Source: Cherax quadricarinatus
Lineage: Eukaryota > Arthropoda > Malacostraca > Decapoda > Parastacidae
Direction of reading: 5' to 3'
Assembly: GCF_038502225.1 (NCBI RefSeq)
Contig: NW_027195370.1
Span: forward strand, 1-64,000
Length of the DNA stretch: 64,000 nucleotides
How positions within the stretch are numbered: the first letter of the stretch is position 1; the number at the start of each line of letters is the position of its first letter. Positions 38,685 through 49,850 of this stretch are shown piece by piece. Below the pieces are notes generated by a model that was not told the DNA's origin, ran no database searches, and saw only the letters and a program-made list of their open reading frames with translations. A program made the translations under genes and the position numbers.

Positions 38685-40974
38685 TGTGTGGAGCCCCAGA
38701 CCGACAAAATGAGACTAGTCACGAGGGAGCATTCACCAAATTCAACTTCAATAACAAAAACATAAAGTGGGACCAAATAAACCAAGTCCTAACCGATATA
38801 AGCTGGGAAGATATACTAAGCAACACAGACCCCAACTTATGCCTAGAACACTCGATGTATGCACAAGGCTTATTCCTCTAAGAAAAAGGAGGAGTAGATG
38901 TAAAATAGAAAGAGACAGGCGCTCCCTTTACAGGCGACGGAAAAGAATAACAGAGCAGCTAAAAGAGGTCAATATATCTGAAATGCATAGGGAGACACTG
39001 GTCAGAGAAATAGCAAGCATCGAACTTAAGCTAAAAGAATCCTTTAGGAGTCAGGAATCGCGGGAAGAACTAAAAGCCATAAATGAAATCGAAAGAAACC
39101 CAAAGTATTTCTTCTCCTATGCCAAATCAAAATCGAGAACAACGTCCAGTATTGGGCCCCTACTTAAACAAGATGGGTCCTACACAGATGACAGCAAGGA
39201 AATGAGTGAGCTACTCAAGTCCCAATATGACTCAGTTTTTAGCAAGCCGCTAACCAGACTGAGAGTCGAAGATCAAAATGAATTTTTTATGAGAGAGCCA
39301 CAAAATTTGATTAACACAAGCCTATCCGATGTTATCCTGACGCCAAATGACTTCGAACAGGCGATAAATGACATGCCCATGCACTCTGCCCCAGGGCCAG
39401 ACTCATGGAACTCTGTGTTCATCAAGAACTGCAAGAAGCCCCTATCACGAGCCTTTTCCATCCTATGGAGAGGGAGCATGGACATGGGGGTCGTCCCACA
39501 GTTACTAAAAACAACAGACATAGCCCCACTCCACAAAGGGGGCAGTAAAGCAACAGCAAAGAACTACAGACCAATAGCACTAACATCCCATATCATAAAA
39601 ATCTTTGAAAGGGTCCTAAGAAGCAAGATCACCACCCATCTAGAAACCCATCAGTTACACAACCCAGGGCAACATGGGTTTAGAACAGGTCGCTCCTGTC
39701 TGTCTCAACTATTGGATCACTACGACAAGGTCCTAAATGCACTAGAAGACAAAAAGAATGCAGATGTAATATATACAGACTTTGCAAAAGCCTTCGACAA
39801 GTGTGACCATGGCGTAATAGCGCACAAAATGCGTGCTAAAGGAATAACAGGAAAAGTCGGTCGATGGATCTATAATTTCCTCACTAACAGAACACAGAGA
39901 GTAGTCGTCAACAGAGTAAAGTCCGAGGCAGCTACGGTGAAAAGCTCTGTTCCACAAGGCACAGTACTCGCTCCCATCTTGTTCCTCATCCTCATATCCG
40001 ACATAGACAAGGATGTTAGCCACAGCACCGTGTCTTCCTTTGCAGATGACACCCGAATCTGCATGACAGTGTCTTCCATTGCAGACACTGCAAGGCTCCA
40101 GGCGGACATCAACCAAATCTTTCAGTGGGCTGCAGAAAACAATATGAAGTTCAACGATGAGAAATTTCAATTACTCAGATATGGTAAACATGAGGAAATT
40201 AAATCTTCATCAGAGTACAAAACAAATTCTGGACACAAAATAGAGCGAGACACCAACGTCAAAGACCTGGGAGTGATTATGTCGGAGGATCTCACCTTCA
40301 AGGACCATAACATTGTATCAATCGCATCTGCTAGAAAAATGACAGGATGGATAATGAGAACCTTCAAAACTAGGGAGGCCAAGCCCATGATGACACTCTT
40401 CAGGTCACTTGTTCTATCTAGGCTGGAATATTGCTGCACACTAACAGCACCTTTCAAGGCAGGTGAAATTGCCGACCTAGAAAATGTACAGAGAACTTTC
40501 ACGGCGCGCATAACGGAGATAAAACACCTCAATTACTGGGAGCGCTTGAGGTTCCTAAACCTGTATTCCCTGGAACGCAGGAGGGAGAGATACATGATTA
40601 TATACACCTGGAAAATCCTAGAGGAACTAGTACCGAACTTGCACACGAAAATCACTCACTACGAAAGCAAAAGACTTGGCAGACGATGCACCATCCCCCA
40701 ATGAAAAGCAGGGGTGTCACTAGCACGTTAAGAGACCATACAATAAGTGTCAGGGGCCCGAGACTGTTCAACTGCCTCCCAGCACACATAAGGGGGATTA
40801 CCAACAGACCCCTGGCAGTCTTCAAGCTGGCACTGGACAAGCACCTAAAGTCAGTTCCTGATCAGCCGGGCTGTGGCTCGTACGTTGGTTTGCGTGCAGC
40901 CAGCAGCAACAGCCTGGTTGATCAGGCTTTGATCCACCAGGAGGCCTGGTCACAGACCGGGCCGCGGGGGCGTT
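38685..40974 (+). pseudogene. Reverse transcriptase of the L2-like LINE, two frameshifts
   Basis: The first piece (to about 38,880) reads FNFNNKNIKWDQINQVL and SWEDILSN, the linker after the endonuclease. A frameshift near 38,885 leads to the long frame ending at 40,704. RT motifs: SAPGPDSWNSVFIKN, NYRPIALTSHIIK, QHGFRTGRSCLSQLL, YTDFAKAFDKCDHG (catalytic Asp), VPQGTVLAPILFLIL, SSFADDTRI (catalytic pair, about 40,035). A one-base deletion in a C-run near 40,699 moves the last 90 residues (VRGPRLFNCLPAHIRG) to another frame ending at 40,974. It aligns with 16,801-18,119 at the protein level almost without gaps. Confidence 0.85.
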
Positions 40975-41004
40975 GACCCCCGGAACTCTCTCCAGGTAAA
41001 CTCC
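38685..41004 (+). mobile_element. L2-like LINE, longest copy, inside an I-B fragment
   Basis: 2320 bp, 5'-truncated in ORF2 between endonuclease and RT, with the doubled tail CCAGGTAAACTCC. AGGTA at 38,680-38,684 and 41,005-41,009 is the target duplication within the I-B 3' UTR. Confidence 0.85.
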
Positions 41005-41009
41005 AGGTA

Positions 41010-41420
41010 CATAATTGGTCCAGGGACTGGACTCCAAAGTTTTGATAGCTGAGCAAGTTACAGAGGTAATGAACTCACAATTTACAAAGGTAATAAACTC
41101 ACAATTTACAAAGGTAATGAACTCCAGGTAGGTCTGGTCACAATCATGACAAGTTACAAAGGCATTTACAGATTACAGAGGTACGTAATGGGTACAGGGA
41201 CTGGGCCCCCAAAGTTTTGATAGCTGAACTAGGTACAAAGGTAATGAGCTCACAAGTTACAAAGGTAATGAATTCTGTAAGAATGGTTACTTACGTTTAT
41301 ACATGGCTACAATCATGAACAAATTATAGTGTAATGAGCCATTCACACTTCCACACCCGGTCACAACTGTAATGAGTTATTGGTGCAAATATTGATTGTT
41401 GAGACACACACACACACACA
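41010..41420 (-). mobile_element. I-B LINE 3' UTR fragment (inner half)
   Basis: Reverse complement of the I-B 3' UTR (33,985-34,409): CAAAGTTTTGATAGCTGA, repeated TTACAAAGGTAATGAACTC units, ending in an (AC)n tract equal to the (TG)n microsatellite. Confidence 0.85.
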
Positions 41421-41996
41421 CACTGCAGCACCAGTTTGGAATCCACACCTAGTCAAGCACGTCAAGAAATTAGAGAAAGTGCAAAGGTTTGCAACAAGAC
41501 TAGTCCCAAAGCTACGGGGATTGTCCTATGAAGAAAGGTTGAGGGAAATCGGCCTGACGACACTGGAGGCCAGGAGGGTCAGGGGAGACATGATAACGAC
41601 ATATAAAATACTGCGCGGAATAGACGAGGTGGACAAAGACGGGATGTTCCAGAGATGGGACACAGACACAAGAGGTCACAATTGGAAGTTGAAGACTCAG
41701 ATGAATCAAAGGGATGTCAGGAAGTATTTCTTCAGTCATAGAGTAGTCAGGCCATGGAATAGCCTAGAAAGTGATGTGGTGGAGGCAGGAACCATACATA
41801 GTTTTAAGGCGAGGTATGATAGAGCTCATGGAGCAGGGAGAGAAAGGACCTAGTAGCAATCAGCGAAGAGGCGGGGCCAGGAGCTGTGACTCGACCCCTG
41901 CAACCACAAATAGGTGAGTACAAATAGGTGAGTACACACACAGTGAAGAGACGGGGCCAGGAGCTTGGACTCGACCCCTGCAACCTCAACTAGGTG

Positions 41997-42027
<31 letters not shown>

Positions 42028-42074
42028 TGACACTGACACTCACACTCACACACACACACAACCACAAATAGGTG

Positions 42075-42160
<86 letters not shown>
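41421..42160 (+). mobile_element. CR1-like LINE 3' end with repeated tail and (AC)n
   Basis: Begins directly in an (AC)n tract. It includes the last 140 codons of ORF2 and a tail with four AGGTGAGTA motifs followed by (AC)n at 42,000-42,058 and 42,079-42,159. A GGGGCCAGGAGCT-(G/T)-(T)GACTCGACCC block occurs twice. Confidence 0.8.
41425..41853 (+). CDS. CR1-like LINE ORF2 C-terminal fragment
   Basis: Open frame of 143 codons from within the (AC)n junction to TAG. Reads VWNPHLVKHVKKLEKVQRFA, LVPKLRGLSYEERLREIGLT, LEARRVRGDMITTYKIL and FFSHRVVRPWNSL, the conserved domain after the RT of CR1 LINEs. No RT motifs remain because of 5' truncation, and there is no native start codon. Probably untranslated. 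Confidence 0.75.
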   Translation, partial: AAPVWNPHLVKHVKKLEKVQRFATRLVPKLRGLSYEERLREIGLTTLEARRVRGDMITTYKILRGIDEVDKDGMFQRWDTDTRGHNWKLKTQMNQRDVRKYFFSHRVVRPWNSLESDVVEAGTIHSFKARYDRAHGAGRERT

Positions 42161-42161
<1 letters not shown>

Positions 42162-42215
42162 TAGTTTAATATCTTTATTATGTACCCCATAGTTCAAATT
42201 CAAATTCAAAGTTTA
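42161..42215 (-). mobile_element. LINE tails: I-B-like terminus and CR1/Rex-type tail
   Basis: Plus reading TTTAGTTTAATATCTTTATT and TGTACCCCATAG resembles the I-B terminus. Next to it, AAATTCAAATTCAAAG is a short tandem that would be the tail of the minus-strand LINE resuming at 42,397. Confidence 0.45.
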
Positions 42216-42396
42216 TTCAAGCTGGCACTGGACAAGCACCTAAAGTCCGTTCCTGATCAGCCGGGCTGTGGCTCGTACGTTGGTTTGCGTGCAGCCAGCA
42301 GCAACAGCCTGGTTGATCAGGCGCTGATCCACCAGGAGGCCTGGTCACAGACCGGGCCGCAGGGGCATTGACCCCCGAAACTCTCTCCAGGTAAAC
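42216..42396 (+). mobile_element. L2-like LINE, minimal 3' copy
   Basis: 181 bp matching 40,824-41,004, from TTCAAGCTGGCACTGG to CTCTCCAGGTAAAC. It sits inside the 3' UTR of the minus-strand LINE. Confidence 0.85.
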
Positions 42397-43170
42397 TATA
42401 AGGATTACAATGCTGAGTTTACAGAAATTTGGTTATTGTTTGGTTTACATGTAATAAAATTGTGATTACAGAGTGTACCACTAGAACGCTTAGCATGGCT
42501 AGGCATTTCGGGCATACTTAGTTTTATTCTTAATTGTAAAATATTACAAATTATGAGGTAAGTTGGTATTATGGCTAAGTGACTAAATACTAGTTTGTTA
42601 GTTTAGCAATGTGAATGCTTTTGTTTTGGCACAGTACATAGTTTCAGTATTGGAGTATCACAGGATTCATTATTTTAAGACTGAGATTAATATTTCTGCT
42701 TATGGTCAAATGAGTGAGTGAGTGTAAGTGTGAACCACCAGGTGGTATTCGTGTAGTTAGTTGACGGGGTGTATCAGGGAGATAAGATGTTTTCTAATGG
42801 TAGTTTTGAAGGTGATGAATGTGTCTGCAGTTCTAGAGTTCTCAGGTAGGGTATTCCAGATTTTAGGGCCTTTGACATACATTGAATTTTTGTAAAGGTT
42901 TAGTCGGACACGGGGAATGTCGTAGAGATGTTTGTGTCTGGCGTTATGCCTGTGGGTTCTGTCACAACTATCAAGAAAGCGTTTTAGGTTAAGGTTGATA
43001 TTAGAGTTTAAGGCCCTGTAGATATAGATTGCACAGTAGTAAGTGTGGATGTACTGAACTGGGAGTAAGTTTAGATCTATGAAGAGTGGGGGGGTGTGTT
43101 GCCAGGGATGGGATTTAGTGATTATTCTTACTGCAGCTTTTTGTTGGGTTATTATTGGCTCATTATTCAC
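42397..43170 (-). pseudogene. CR1/Rex-type LINE C-terminal fragment, minus strand
   Basis: The frame from 43,170 to 42,757 encodes IITQQKAAVRIITKSHPWQ, LLPVQYIHTYYCAIYIYRAL, YDIPRVRLNLYKNSMYVKGP and KIWNTLPENSRTADTFITF, the region after RT in CR1/Rex1-type LINEs. The remainder to 42,397 is 3' UTR. It is 5'-truncated within the piggyBac transposase frame, which resumes at about 43,171. Confidence 0.7.
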
Positions 43171-44971
43171 CAGTGAAGCGTACTTTTAGGCATTGTCGCC
43201 TACGTTCAGGCAGTGTGCCATATGCAGTTCCCAAGGGTCGTGGGAGGTCACGATCCAAAACCCCAGCCACTGATAGTGATAATGAAGGAAAATATGCGGG
43301 GATGGAGGAAGAGGTGGTGGCGGGTGGCACAGTGCCTGGAGCACATGGCGCGATGGGTGGACAAAGGACTGCGCAGCACCCCCTCAGCCATGTGCTGCCT
43401 CCACTCCTGTCCCTCCTCCTGCTCCCCCACACCCCATGCCACAGATCCACTCTACACCATATGATCACGAGTGGAACTGGAAACACAGTATATTTGTGCC
43501 ACAGCCTTTTGAATTTGATGCGAGTGGAAGTGGCATCCTGCCAGAATGTCCCATAACAAACGAGTCTACAGAGTTAGGCTTTTTCCAGTTATACTTTGAC
43601 GAGCCTCTAATGAACTTTATAGTGACCCAGATGAACAATTATTACTGCTATATCATGGACAACACAGCGGTTGCGGAATAGTCATGGCTGTACAGATACA
43701 ACTGTGGCTGAAAAGTATTTATTCTTTGCCACTGTCATGCTTATGACACATACATATACGCAAAATATAGCCCATTACAGGTCCACAGACTTTATTAGTG
43801 CTCCTGTCTTCCGTGACCTCCTTCCCTGCAACAGATTCACTCTGTTGCTACGAATGTTGCACATCTCAGACAGGAATAGGCCCAACAGAAATGACCTATA
43901 CAAAATCCAGGAAGTATGTATACAAAGAAATTCAATGCCTATTTTTATCCCTTCAAGAACATTGTTGTCGATGAGTCATTGATTCTGTTCATGGGACGCC
44001 TGTCATTCAAGCAACATATACTGAGCAAACATAATCGCTTTGGTATGAAACTTTGTGTGTGACTGAGAGTCGTCTTATGTTAGATGTCATCGTATACACC
44101 GGGAGAAACACTATGACAGACGGATGTTGGGCATTTCTGGTGTTGTTGTTCACAAGATGATGGAACCATATGTTGGCAAGGGTCATACACTGTACACAGA
44201 CAACTGGTATACAAGCCTATGCTCGCTGATTTCCTACGTGTGAACAATACTGATATAAGTGGAACAATGAGAAGAAATAGAAAACATATGCCAAGGTTCA
44301 GTGGAGGCAGTGTCAATGGTGCAGTGGAAACTTTTCATGCCAATGACATCATGGCACTGATGTGGCATGACAAACGGGATGTGACATTGCTATCAACCAT
44401 CCACAGAAACGAGATGGTACAAACAGATAAAGTGAACCGGGATATCAATGAACGTATTGTCAAGTCAGCTGTTGTGGTTGACTTTACAAACAATATGCGA
44501 CTAGTCAACAAGTGTGACATGATGATAGGGTTCGTTGACTGTGCATAGGAGTTGCAAGTGGTATATAGAAGTGTTTTTCCACTTTGTAGACATTGCAATG
44601 CTCAATGCACTCAATATGTATGAAATAAAGACTGGAAAACGACAATGTTTCACAGAATTCTCCCTGAATGTCATAAAACAAATAGTAAAAAAGAATGGTA
44701 CCACACCTGTACCTGCCCCTCAACAGCGACATGTCCCCCAACCACAACCACAGTCAGCTGGGGTAGTGCCAGACCGAATCAACCCTGTCACTACCTGATA
44801 CCAGTACCACCTACCCCAAAGAAGTATTTGCAGAAAAAGTGTGTTGTGTGTGCTAGCACCACAAAACGACCCCAACAGCGGAAGGACACACGATTCATGT
44901 GTCACCAGTGTGGGGTGGCACTCTGTATGAATTCATGCTTCATGGGGTATCATACAATCGTGGAGTTTTAG
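43171..44971 (+). pseudogene. piggyBac transposase catalytic domain and C-terminal zinc finger
   Basis: Starts with basic residues (KRTFRHCRLRSGS) and reaches FFQLYFDEPLMNFIVTQMN (about 43,580), the start of the DDE_Tnp_1_7-type domain, then VFRDLLPCNRFTLLLRMLHI (about 43,808). Catalytic aspartates are visible in different frames: VDES near 43,968, YTDNWYTS near 44,196 and GFVDCA near 44,529. The end has the Cys-rich finger CVVCAST, CHQCGVALC and CFMGYH (44,840-44,955). piggyBac transposase excises and inserts DNA at TTAA. Multiple frameshifts (about 43,430, 43,680, 43,955, 44,540, 44,780) and stops near 44,040-44,120 make it inactive. Confidence 0.85.
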
Positions 44972-45417
44972 AAACATAAGTGGGACATGTAAATACTTGT
45001 ACGTATATAGTTGTAGATAATAGAATGTGATTCAGCCAGTTGTGCAAAATCACATATCAGTGTGTACATGCGTGTTCGTAAGAGTATGATTATAGTTTTG
45101 TATATATTTGTGTATAAACACTTGGCCATGAAATCAAAAGAATTACTATAAAACATAATTATCATACCATAAAAACAAAGAAAAAAAAAAAAAAAAAGAT
45201 ATGTAGAATTTCTGCAAGCAGCTGCGCTCTATGTTGCTGCCAAGTGATCGTCAGGTGCCAACTTCATGGCTTATATCTTGGTAAGTACTGGCCCTAATTT
45301 TTTTTTTTATTCGACAAAACATAGAAAAAGGCGCACTATCTCTATATAATTTTTTTTTTCAAAATATTCGGAGTGCTTGGCGAGAGAATGTAGACCTATG
45401 GTTGGACAGTTTACATG
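44972..45417 (+). other. 3' untranslated part of the piggyBac element
   Basis: AT-rich, with A-runs at about 45,180-45,197 and a T-run near 45,300. It ends in the TIR complement TTGGACAGTTTACATG. No ORF. Confidence 0.6.
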
Positions 45418-45421
45418 TTAA

Positions 45422-45675
45422 CTAAACATTTTCATATCTAGATGCCTTATGAACTTCATCCCATAGAAGCTTACTGCATTCCCAATCAAGGTTTGGGTGC
45501 CTGTAAATCACTCAAGATTAGTTCTTCACATCCTTCGAGAAACTAATCAAATTCAGTGTCTGCATCTTCTAGTTTCATATCTTGTCTAATGCAAGTTTAA
45601 ATTATCTCTGACATACACAGCCATTCCACATGCAATTAATCTTAGCTCATCTTATCTTATTTCTTACACTCCTAT
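45422..45675. other. Unassigned 255 bp between piggyBac and Tigger
   Basis: AT-rich and non-coding; could be ordinary intergenic sequence. It does not obviously continue the Penelope-like element on the other side of the piggyBac insertion. Confidence 0.35.
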
Positions 45676-46380
45676 TACAGTGGAACCTCGGCTTACGAAT
45701 TTAATCCGTTCCGTGACCTCATTCGTATCCTGATCTGTTCATATGCCGAATCAATTTTCCTCATTTAAATTAATTGCAATGCAATTAATCTGTTCCAGCC
45801 TCTCAGGAGACATGACAAAATAATGCTAATATCAACTCTATGGCTTAGTTATCTATTACAATTCATCTAATATGACATAATAAACAATATTAATAACATA
45901 GAAACATGATATATACTCTAGAATGAATAAAATAGGCCATAATATGGTAAGTGATGGCGACACCGGCAGCGGCAGAAAGCATATGCTATTTACTCTCCCA
46001 CTCTAGTATCTTTCTAGTCCCATAACCCCACACCTGGCTTGTGCTTATCTATGATTAGTGGTGATGTTATCACATATGTAACCACAGGTGTGGTCATGAC
46101 AGATGTATATACATGGAACCTCAAATTTCAAATGTATCGTTTATCAAACTCTTCGGAAATCGACCGCTTTTTTCGAACCAACTTTGTCCCTATTGTCGAA
46201 CTCGCCCCTTCCTTCGAACCGCTGGGTACCGGACCTGTCCGCCAGCCCGCTCTGTCCACGTCCCCTCGAGCCAGTCTGGCTTTGTTGATGCTTGAGTCAA
46301 CACTAACCTGCGGTCTCATTCAACCGTTTTACGATTAATTCATTGTGTTTAGTGCTTGTGAGACTGTGAAATAAGCTACC

Positions 46381-46975
46381 ATGGGCCCAAAGAAACTTGC
46401 TAGTGGTAGCCCTGTGGTAAAGAAAGTGAGAAACACCATAGATGTGAAGACAGAAATAATACAGAAGTATGAAAGTGGTGTGCGACTTGTTGAGTTTGCC
46501 AGGACGTACGGGAAAAACAAGTTGACCATCACTTCTATCCTGGCAAAGAAAGAACAAATCAAGGAAGCTGATGTTGCAAAAGGTGTTGATATGCTAACCA
46601 AAAAAAAAAACCCACAGACAATTGATCAGGTTGAGAAGCTGTTGCTGGTGTGGATCAAGTGATGGTGTTTCAGACGATTATTTGTGAAAAGGCAAGGAAG
46701 TTGCATGCCGATTCAAAGATTAAGGAGATTTGCTCCAATGGAATTATATCCAAATGCTTGTGGAGAAGTACCACCCTGAGCAAGCTGAAACAAGCCATCT
46801 TTGCAACAACTTCAGTGACAAAACCATGTCCCATGTTAGGGAAATCTTAAAGAGGCGCCAGAAACAGAGGACTGTGGACAGATACTTTGCGAAACAGGGG
46901 TCCAGTGACTCTCAAGCTGGTCCTAGTGGCATTAGGAGACAGAAGGGAAGTAACCCCAGAGAGGGCTTTCATACC
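46381..46975 (+). pseudogene. Tigger T1 transposase, internal deletion derivative
   Basis: ATG at 46,381 begins MGPKKLASG, then the CENP-B-like helix-turn-helix region (IIQKYESGVRLVEFARTYGK, KLTITSILAKKEQIKE) and the start of the second DNA-binding domain (VEKLLLVWIK). After EKARKLHAD (about 46,710) the sequence jumps to KIKEIC and the C-terminal tail (RRQKGSNPREGFH), so the whole catalytic domain present in copy T2 is missing. A frameshift near 46,655 also breaks the frame. It could encode only a DNA-binding fragment, if anything. Confidence 0.8.
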
Positions 46976-47020
46976 TAAAGTCCTTACAGAGGGGAATTCC
47001 CCTTCCAAACACTAACCCCA

Positions 47021-47079
47021 ATTCCCTCTCTCCTCCTCCCTATCTTCCAGATGCCATCACCAATCTTCAATAAAGGTAA
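47021..47079 (+). promoter_or_regulatory. Exon-like cassette in Tigger T1 3' region
   Basis: Pyrimidine tract then TATCTTCCAG, a 25-bp segment from ATGCCATC to AATAAAG, then GTAAGTAAAA. The arrangement matches a 3' splice site, a short exon and a 5' splice site. It is repeated at 57,822-57,890. Confidence 0.5.
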
Positions 47080-47332
47080 GTAAAAATGTTATTTTATATG
47101 TTTATTTAAATTTATTAATAATTGTACACTATATTTGTTATGTGTATTATTATTATAAAAAAGAAGCGCTAAGCCACAAGGGCTATACAGTGCTGCAGGG
47201 TAGGGAAGGAAGCAAGGGTATTGGGCGGCAGAAGGGGGGAGGGATGATCAGTAGGTTACAGAAAACAGCGGGGCAGGGGATAGTGCGGGGGTAGAGGGTA
47301 GCAAGAGATTGAGGTAGAAAGGGCTGAAGGCA

Positions 47333-48211
47333 TCAGAGTGTGTGAAGTACGTCAGTTGTTGTCAAAAAGTCAATGAGAGAGTCCGGATGAAAGGTGGGTC
47401 CATCAGCGAGAAGGGAAGGTAGAGAGAGAGCAGCGGAGCGAAGACGACGACGGAGGTAAATTCTGCGTGCTCGTTGATAAAGTGAGCAGTCCAACAGAAT
47501 GTGGCTGACTGATAATGGAGTCTGGCAATTCTCACAAAGAGTAGCAGGGCGCCTCTCCATGAGATATCCATGAGTAAGACGAGTATGGCCAATGCGAAGA
47601 CGGGAGAGAGTAGTCTCCCAACCTCGACACTGGTGATAAGAAGATGGCCAGTAACCTATACTCGGTTTAATAGATTGAAGTTTGTTACCGAGCATAGTAG
47701 ACCAACGTTGTTGCCAACGGGTGTGAAGGTGGGTAGCTATTGCAGCAAAATAGTCCATAAATGGAATACCTCTATATGAAACTGGTAGGTCATGTACTGC
47801 TGACCGTGCAGCAGTGTCTGCCTGTTCATTGCCCTGTACGTCAACATGACCAGGGACCCAACAAAAAACAATATCTTTAAGCTTGGTAAAGATGCGGTGT
47901 AGCCAAAGTTGGATACGGAGGAGTAAGGGGTGAGGTGTACCAAATTTCTGTATAGTCTGTAAAGCACTAAGGGAGTCTGAGACAACCACAAATAATGACA
48001 CAGGCATAGATGCAATATGGATAAGTGCTGCAAGAATAGCATACAATTCAGCAGTAAAAATACTAGCCGAAGATAGTAAATGCCCTTGTACAACGCTGTC
48101 CGGAAACACTGCTGCGAATCCTACGCCATCAGAAGACAGAGCCATCTGTGTGCACAGCAATGGCATGAGAATGAGAATGGAAGTGGTCAAGAAAAAGAGA
48201 GCGGGAAGCAA
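47333..48211 (-). CDS. I-A copy C RNase H and C-terminal domain
   Basis: Open frame of about 290 codons in phase with nothing upstream; it is the end of ORF2. A preceding frame supplies AIAVHTDGSV (first catalytic Asp), then this frame reads DGVGFAAVF, SIFTAELYAILAALI (Glu), VVSDSLSALQTI (Asp) and CWVPGHVDVQGNEQADTAA (His/Asp). A zinc-like motif CENCQTPLSVSHILLDC follows. RNase H would remove the RNA template after reverse transcription. The frame change near 48,150 means it is not made as part of ORF2 from this copy. Confidence 0.75.
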   Translation of the reverse strand: MLPALFFLTTSILILMPLLCTQMALSSDGVGFAAVFPDSVVQGHLLSSASIFTAELYAILAALIHIASMPVSLFVVVSDSLSALQTIQKFGTPHPLLLRIQLWLHRIFTKLKDIVFCWVPGHVDVQGNEQADTAARSAVHDLPVSYRGIPFMDYFAAIATHLHTRWQQRWSTMLGNKLQSIKPSIGYWPSSYHQCRGWETTLSRLRIGHTRLTHGYLMERRPATLCENCQTPLSVSHILLDCSLYQRARRIYLRRRLRSAALSLPSLLADGPTFHPDSLIDFLTTTDVLHTL

Positions 48212-49850
48212 CCGTAGACAGTTGGGCTTTCGAGTAAGGGAGAAAGAAAGAACAGACTCGAACAGCTGGAACTTCCCAGGGGGGTAGGGAAAAGCGAGAT
48301 GCTACATGAACATAGAAAGGTGGTAATTGAAGAGAAGACAAGAGCGAATGAAGGCGAAGAGAGAAGGGATGGAGTAAATGGGCGGCGAACAAATAAAGAA
48401 TGTCTACTAATATCAGTGACCATTCTATAAATGGAAGGATTGCGGAGATCATGAGAGCGTACATAGTAGCAAAGGCAATGGGCATCACGGCGATCGGATA
48501 AGGATGGAACATTCGCTTCTGCATAGAGGCTCTCAACAGAGGAAGAGCGAAAAGCACCAAGGCATAAACGTAATCTTTGGTGATGAATGGGGTTAAGGCT
48601 AGAGAGAGTAGCAGGAGAGGCCGCTGAATACATCTGGTCACCATAATCAAGTTTCGATAAAATGAGGGTGGAATGTAGGCGAAGGAGAGCTCGACGATCA
48701 GCTCCCCATGAAAGATGAGCAATGGTTTTAATTAAGAAGGTTCAGCCAGCTGTGACAAGTTGCCTTCAGAGAGGTAATGTGAGTTTTCCAGGATAACCTA
48801 CGGTCAAAGAGAAGGCCTAGAAACCTGACTATCACGTTCAGGGATACAGGAGCCATAAAGGTACAAAGGATGATCGGAGATGACAGAGCGTCTAGTGAAA
48901 GTAATTTGGTGAGTTTTGGTGCTGGAAAATTTAAACCCGTGTGTGGTGGCCCAATTGGAAACACAGCATGCTGGAGAGAAACTGTAATGAGGTGACAGTC
49001 AGTGCCTGCACAGGCAATAGCGAAGTCATCAACATAGAGTGATGACCAAATATTTGATGGAAGACTAGAGGCCAAATCATTTATAGCAAGGAGAAAAAAG
49101 TGTTGTGCTCAGAACACATCCCTGGGGGACACCTTCAGCTTGGATAAAGTCCAGGGAGAGCACATTATTAACCCAAACACGGAAATGCCTGTCAGTTAAA
49201 AAATTCTTAAGGAAGGATGGTAGATTGCCTCGGCCTAAGGAGTGGGCTTGGGCCAAAATATTATACCTCCAAGTTGTCATATGCCTTCTCAAGGTCAAAA
49301 AATATGGCAATAACTGAGTGGTTATTCGCAAAGGCATTACGAACATACGTATCCAAGCATAGTAAGGGGTCTATGGTAGAACGTCCCTTATGAAAGCCAT
49401 ATTGACGAGCGGAGAGACTGTAGTGTCTCTAAATACCACACTAAACGTCTATTTACCAGGCGTTCCATCACTTTGCAAACTGCACTGGTAAGAGCAATGG
49501 GACGATAGTGGGAGGCTTCATGTCCCGTAGTGCCTGGTTTGCAGAAAGGGAGAACAATGGCAGATTTCCACAGCTGTGGATGAACTCCTTGTGACAAAAT
49601 AAGATTGAAAAGGTAATAGGACTGCAAGGGCTGACTGATGTAAATGTTGTAGCATACGAATATGAATGTCGTCGGGCCCAGCTGCCGATGATTGGCAAGC
49701 TGAGAGTGTTGCCTCCAGTTCTTAAAGTGTAAAAGGCACATTATACTGTTCTTCTCTGAGAGAAGAAAAGTCCAAGGGTGCTAACTCTCTGGCAGACTTT
49801 GAGGAAAGAAACGAGGGGCATAGATGGAGCCTCTGAGAAATATGGACCAG
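48129..49850 (-). pseudogene. I-A copy C reverse transcriptase, multiple frameshifts
   Basis: Minus-strand pieces in order: SSAAGPDDIHIRML, GVHPQLWKSAIVLPFCKPG, SHYRPIALTSAVCKVMERLV (49,741-49,388), then FFDLEKAYD in another frame, TTWRYNILAQAHSLGRG and GVPQGCVLSTTLF (49,346-49,077), LYVDDFAIACAG (catalytic pair, about 49,035), RRLSWKTHI, and the post-RT region LDYGDQMYSAASPATL. At least five frame changes and several stops occur. It is the RT that copied I-A RNA at the nicked target; this copy is dead. Confidence 0.8.

Larger units (their letters stand above)
37981..45417 (+). mobile_element. piggyBac element flanked by TTAA, split by a LINE cluster
   Basis: TTAA at 37,977-37,980 and 45,418-45,421. 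The left end CCTGTTAACTGTCCAA and the complement of the right end CATGTAAACTGTCCAA form a terminal inverted repeat. Transposase pieces lie at 38,204-38,614 and 43,171-44,971. Between them is about 4.5 kb of LINE fragments. The left subterminal region resembles that of the piggyBac ends at 13.4 kb and 63.4 kb, so this may be a relative of their transposase source. Confidence 0.85.

Noticed and set aside
39742..40170. Minus-strand open frame of 142 codons with several Cys residues
   Set aside because: Antisense shadow of the L2-like RT, present equally at 17,094-17,312; no zinc-finger spacing.
46039..46338. Frame of 99 codons upstream of the Tigger T1 transposase
   Set aside because: It lies in the Tigger 5' UTR; the aligned region of T2 (55,835-56,031) is open in different frames with different residues, so it is not conserved coding sequence.
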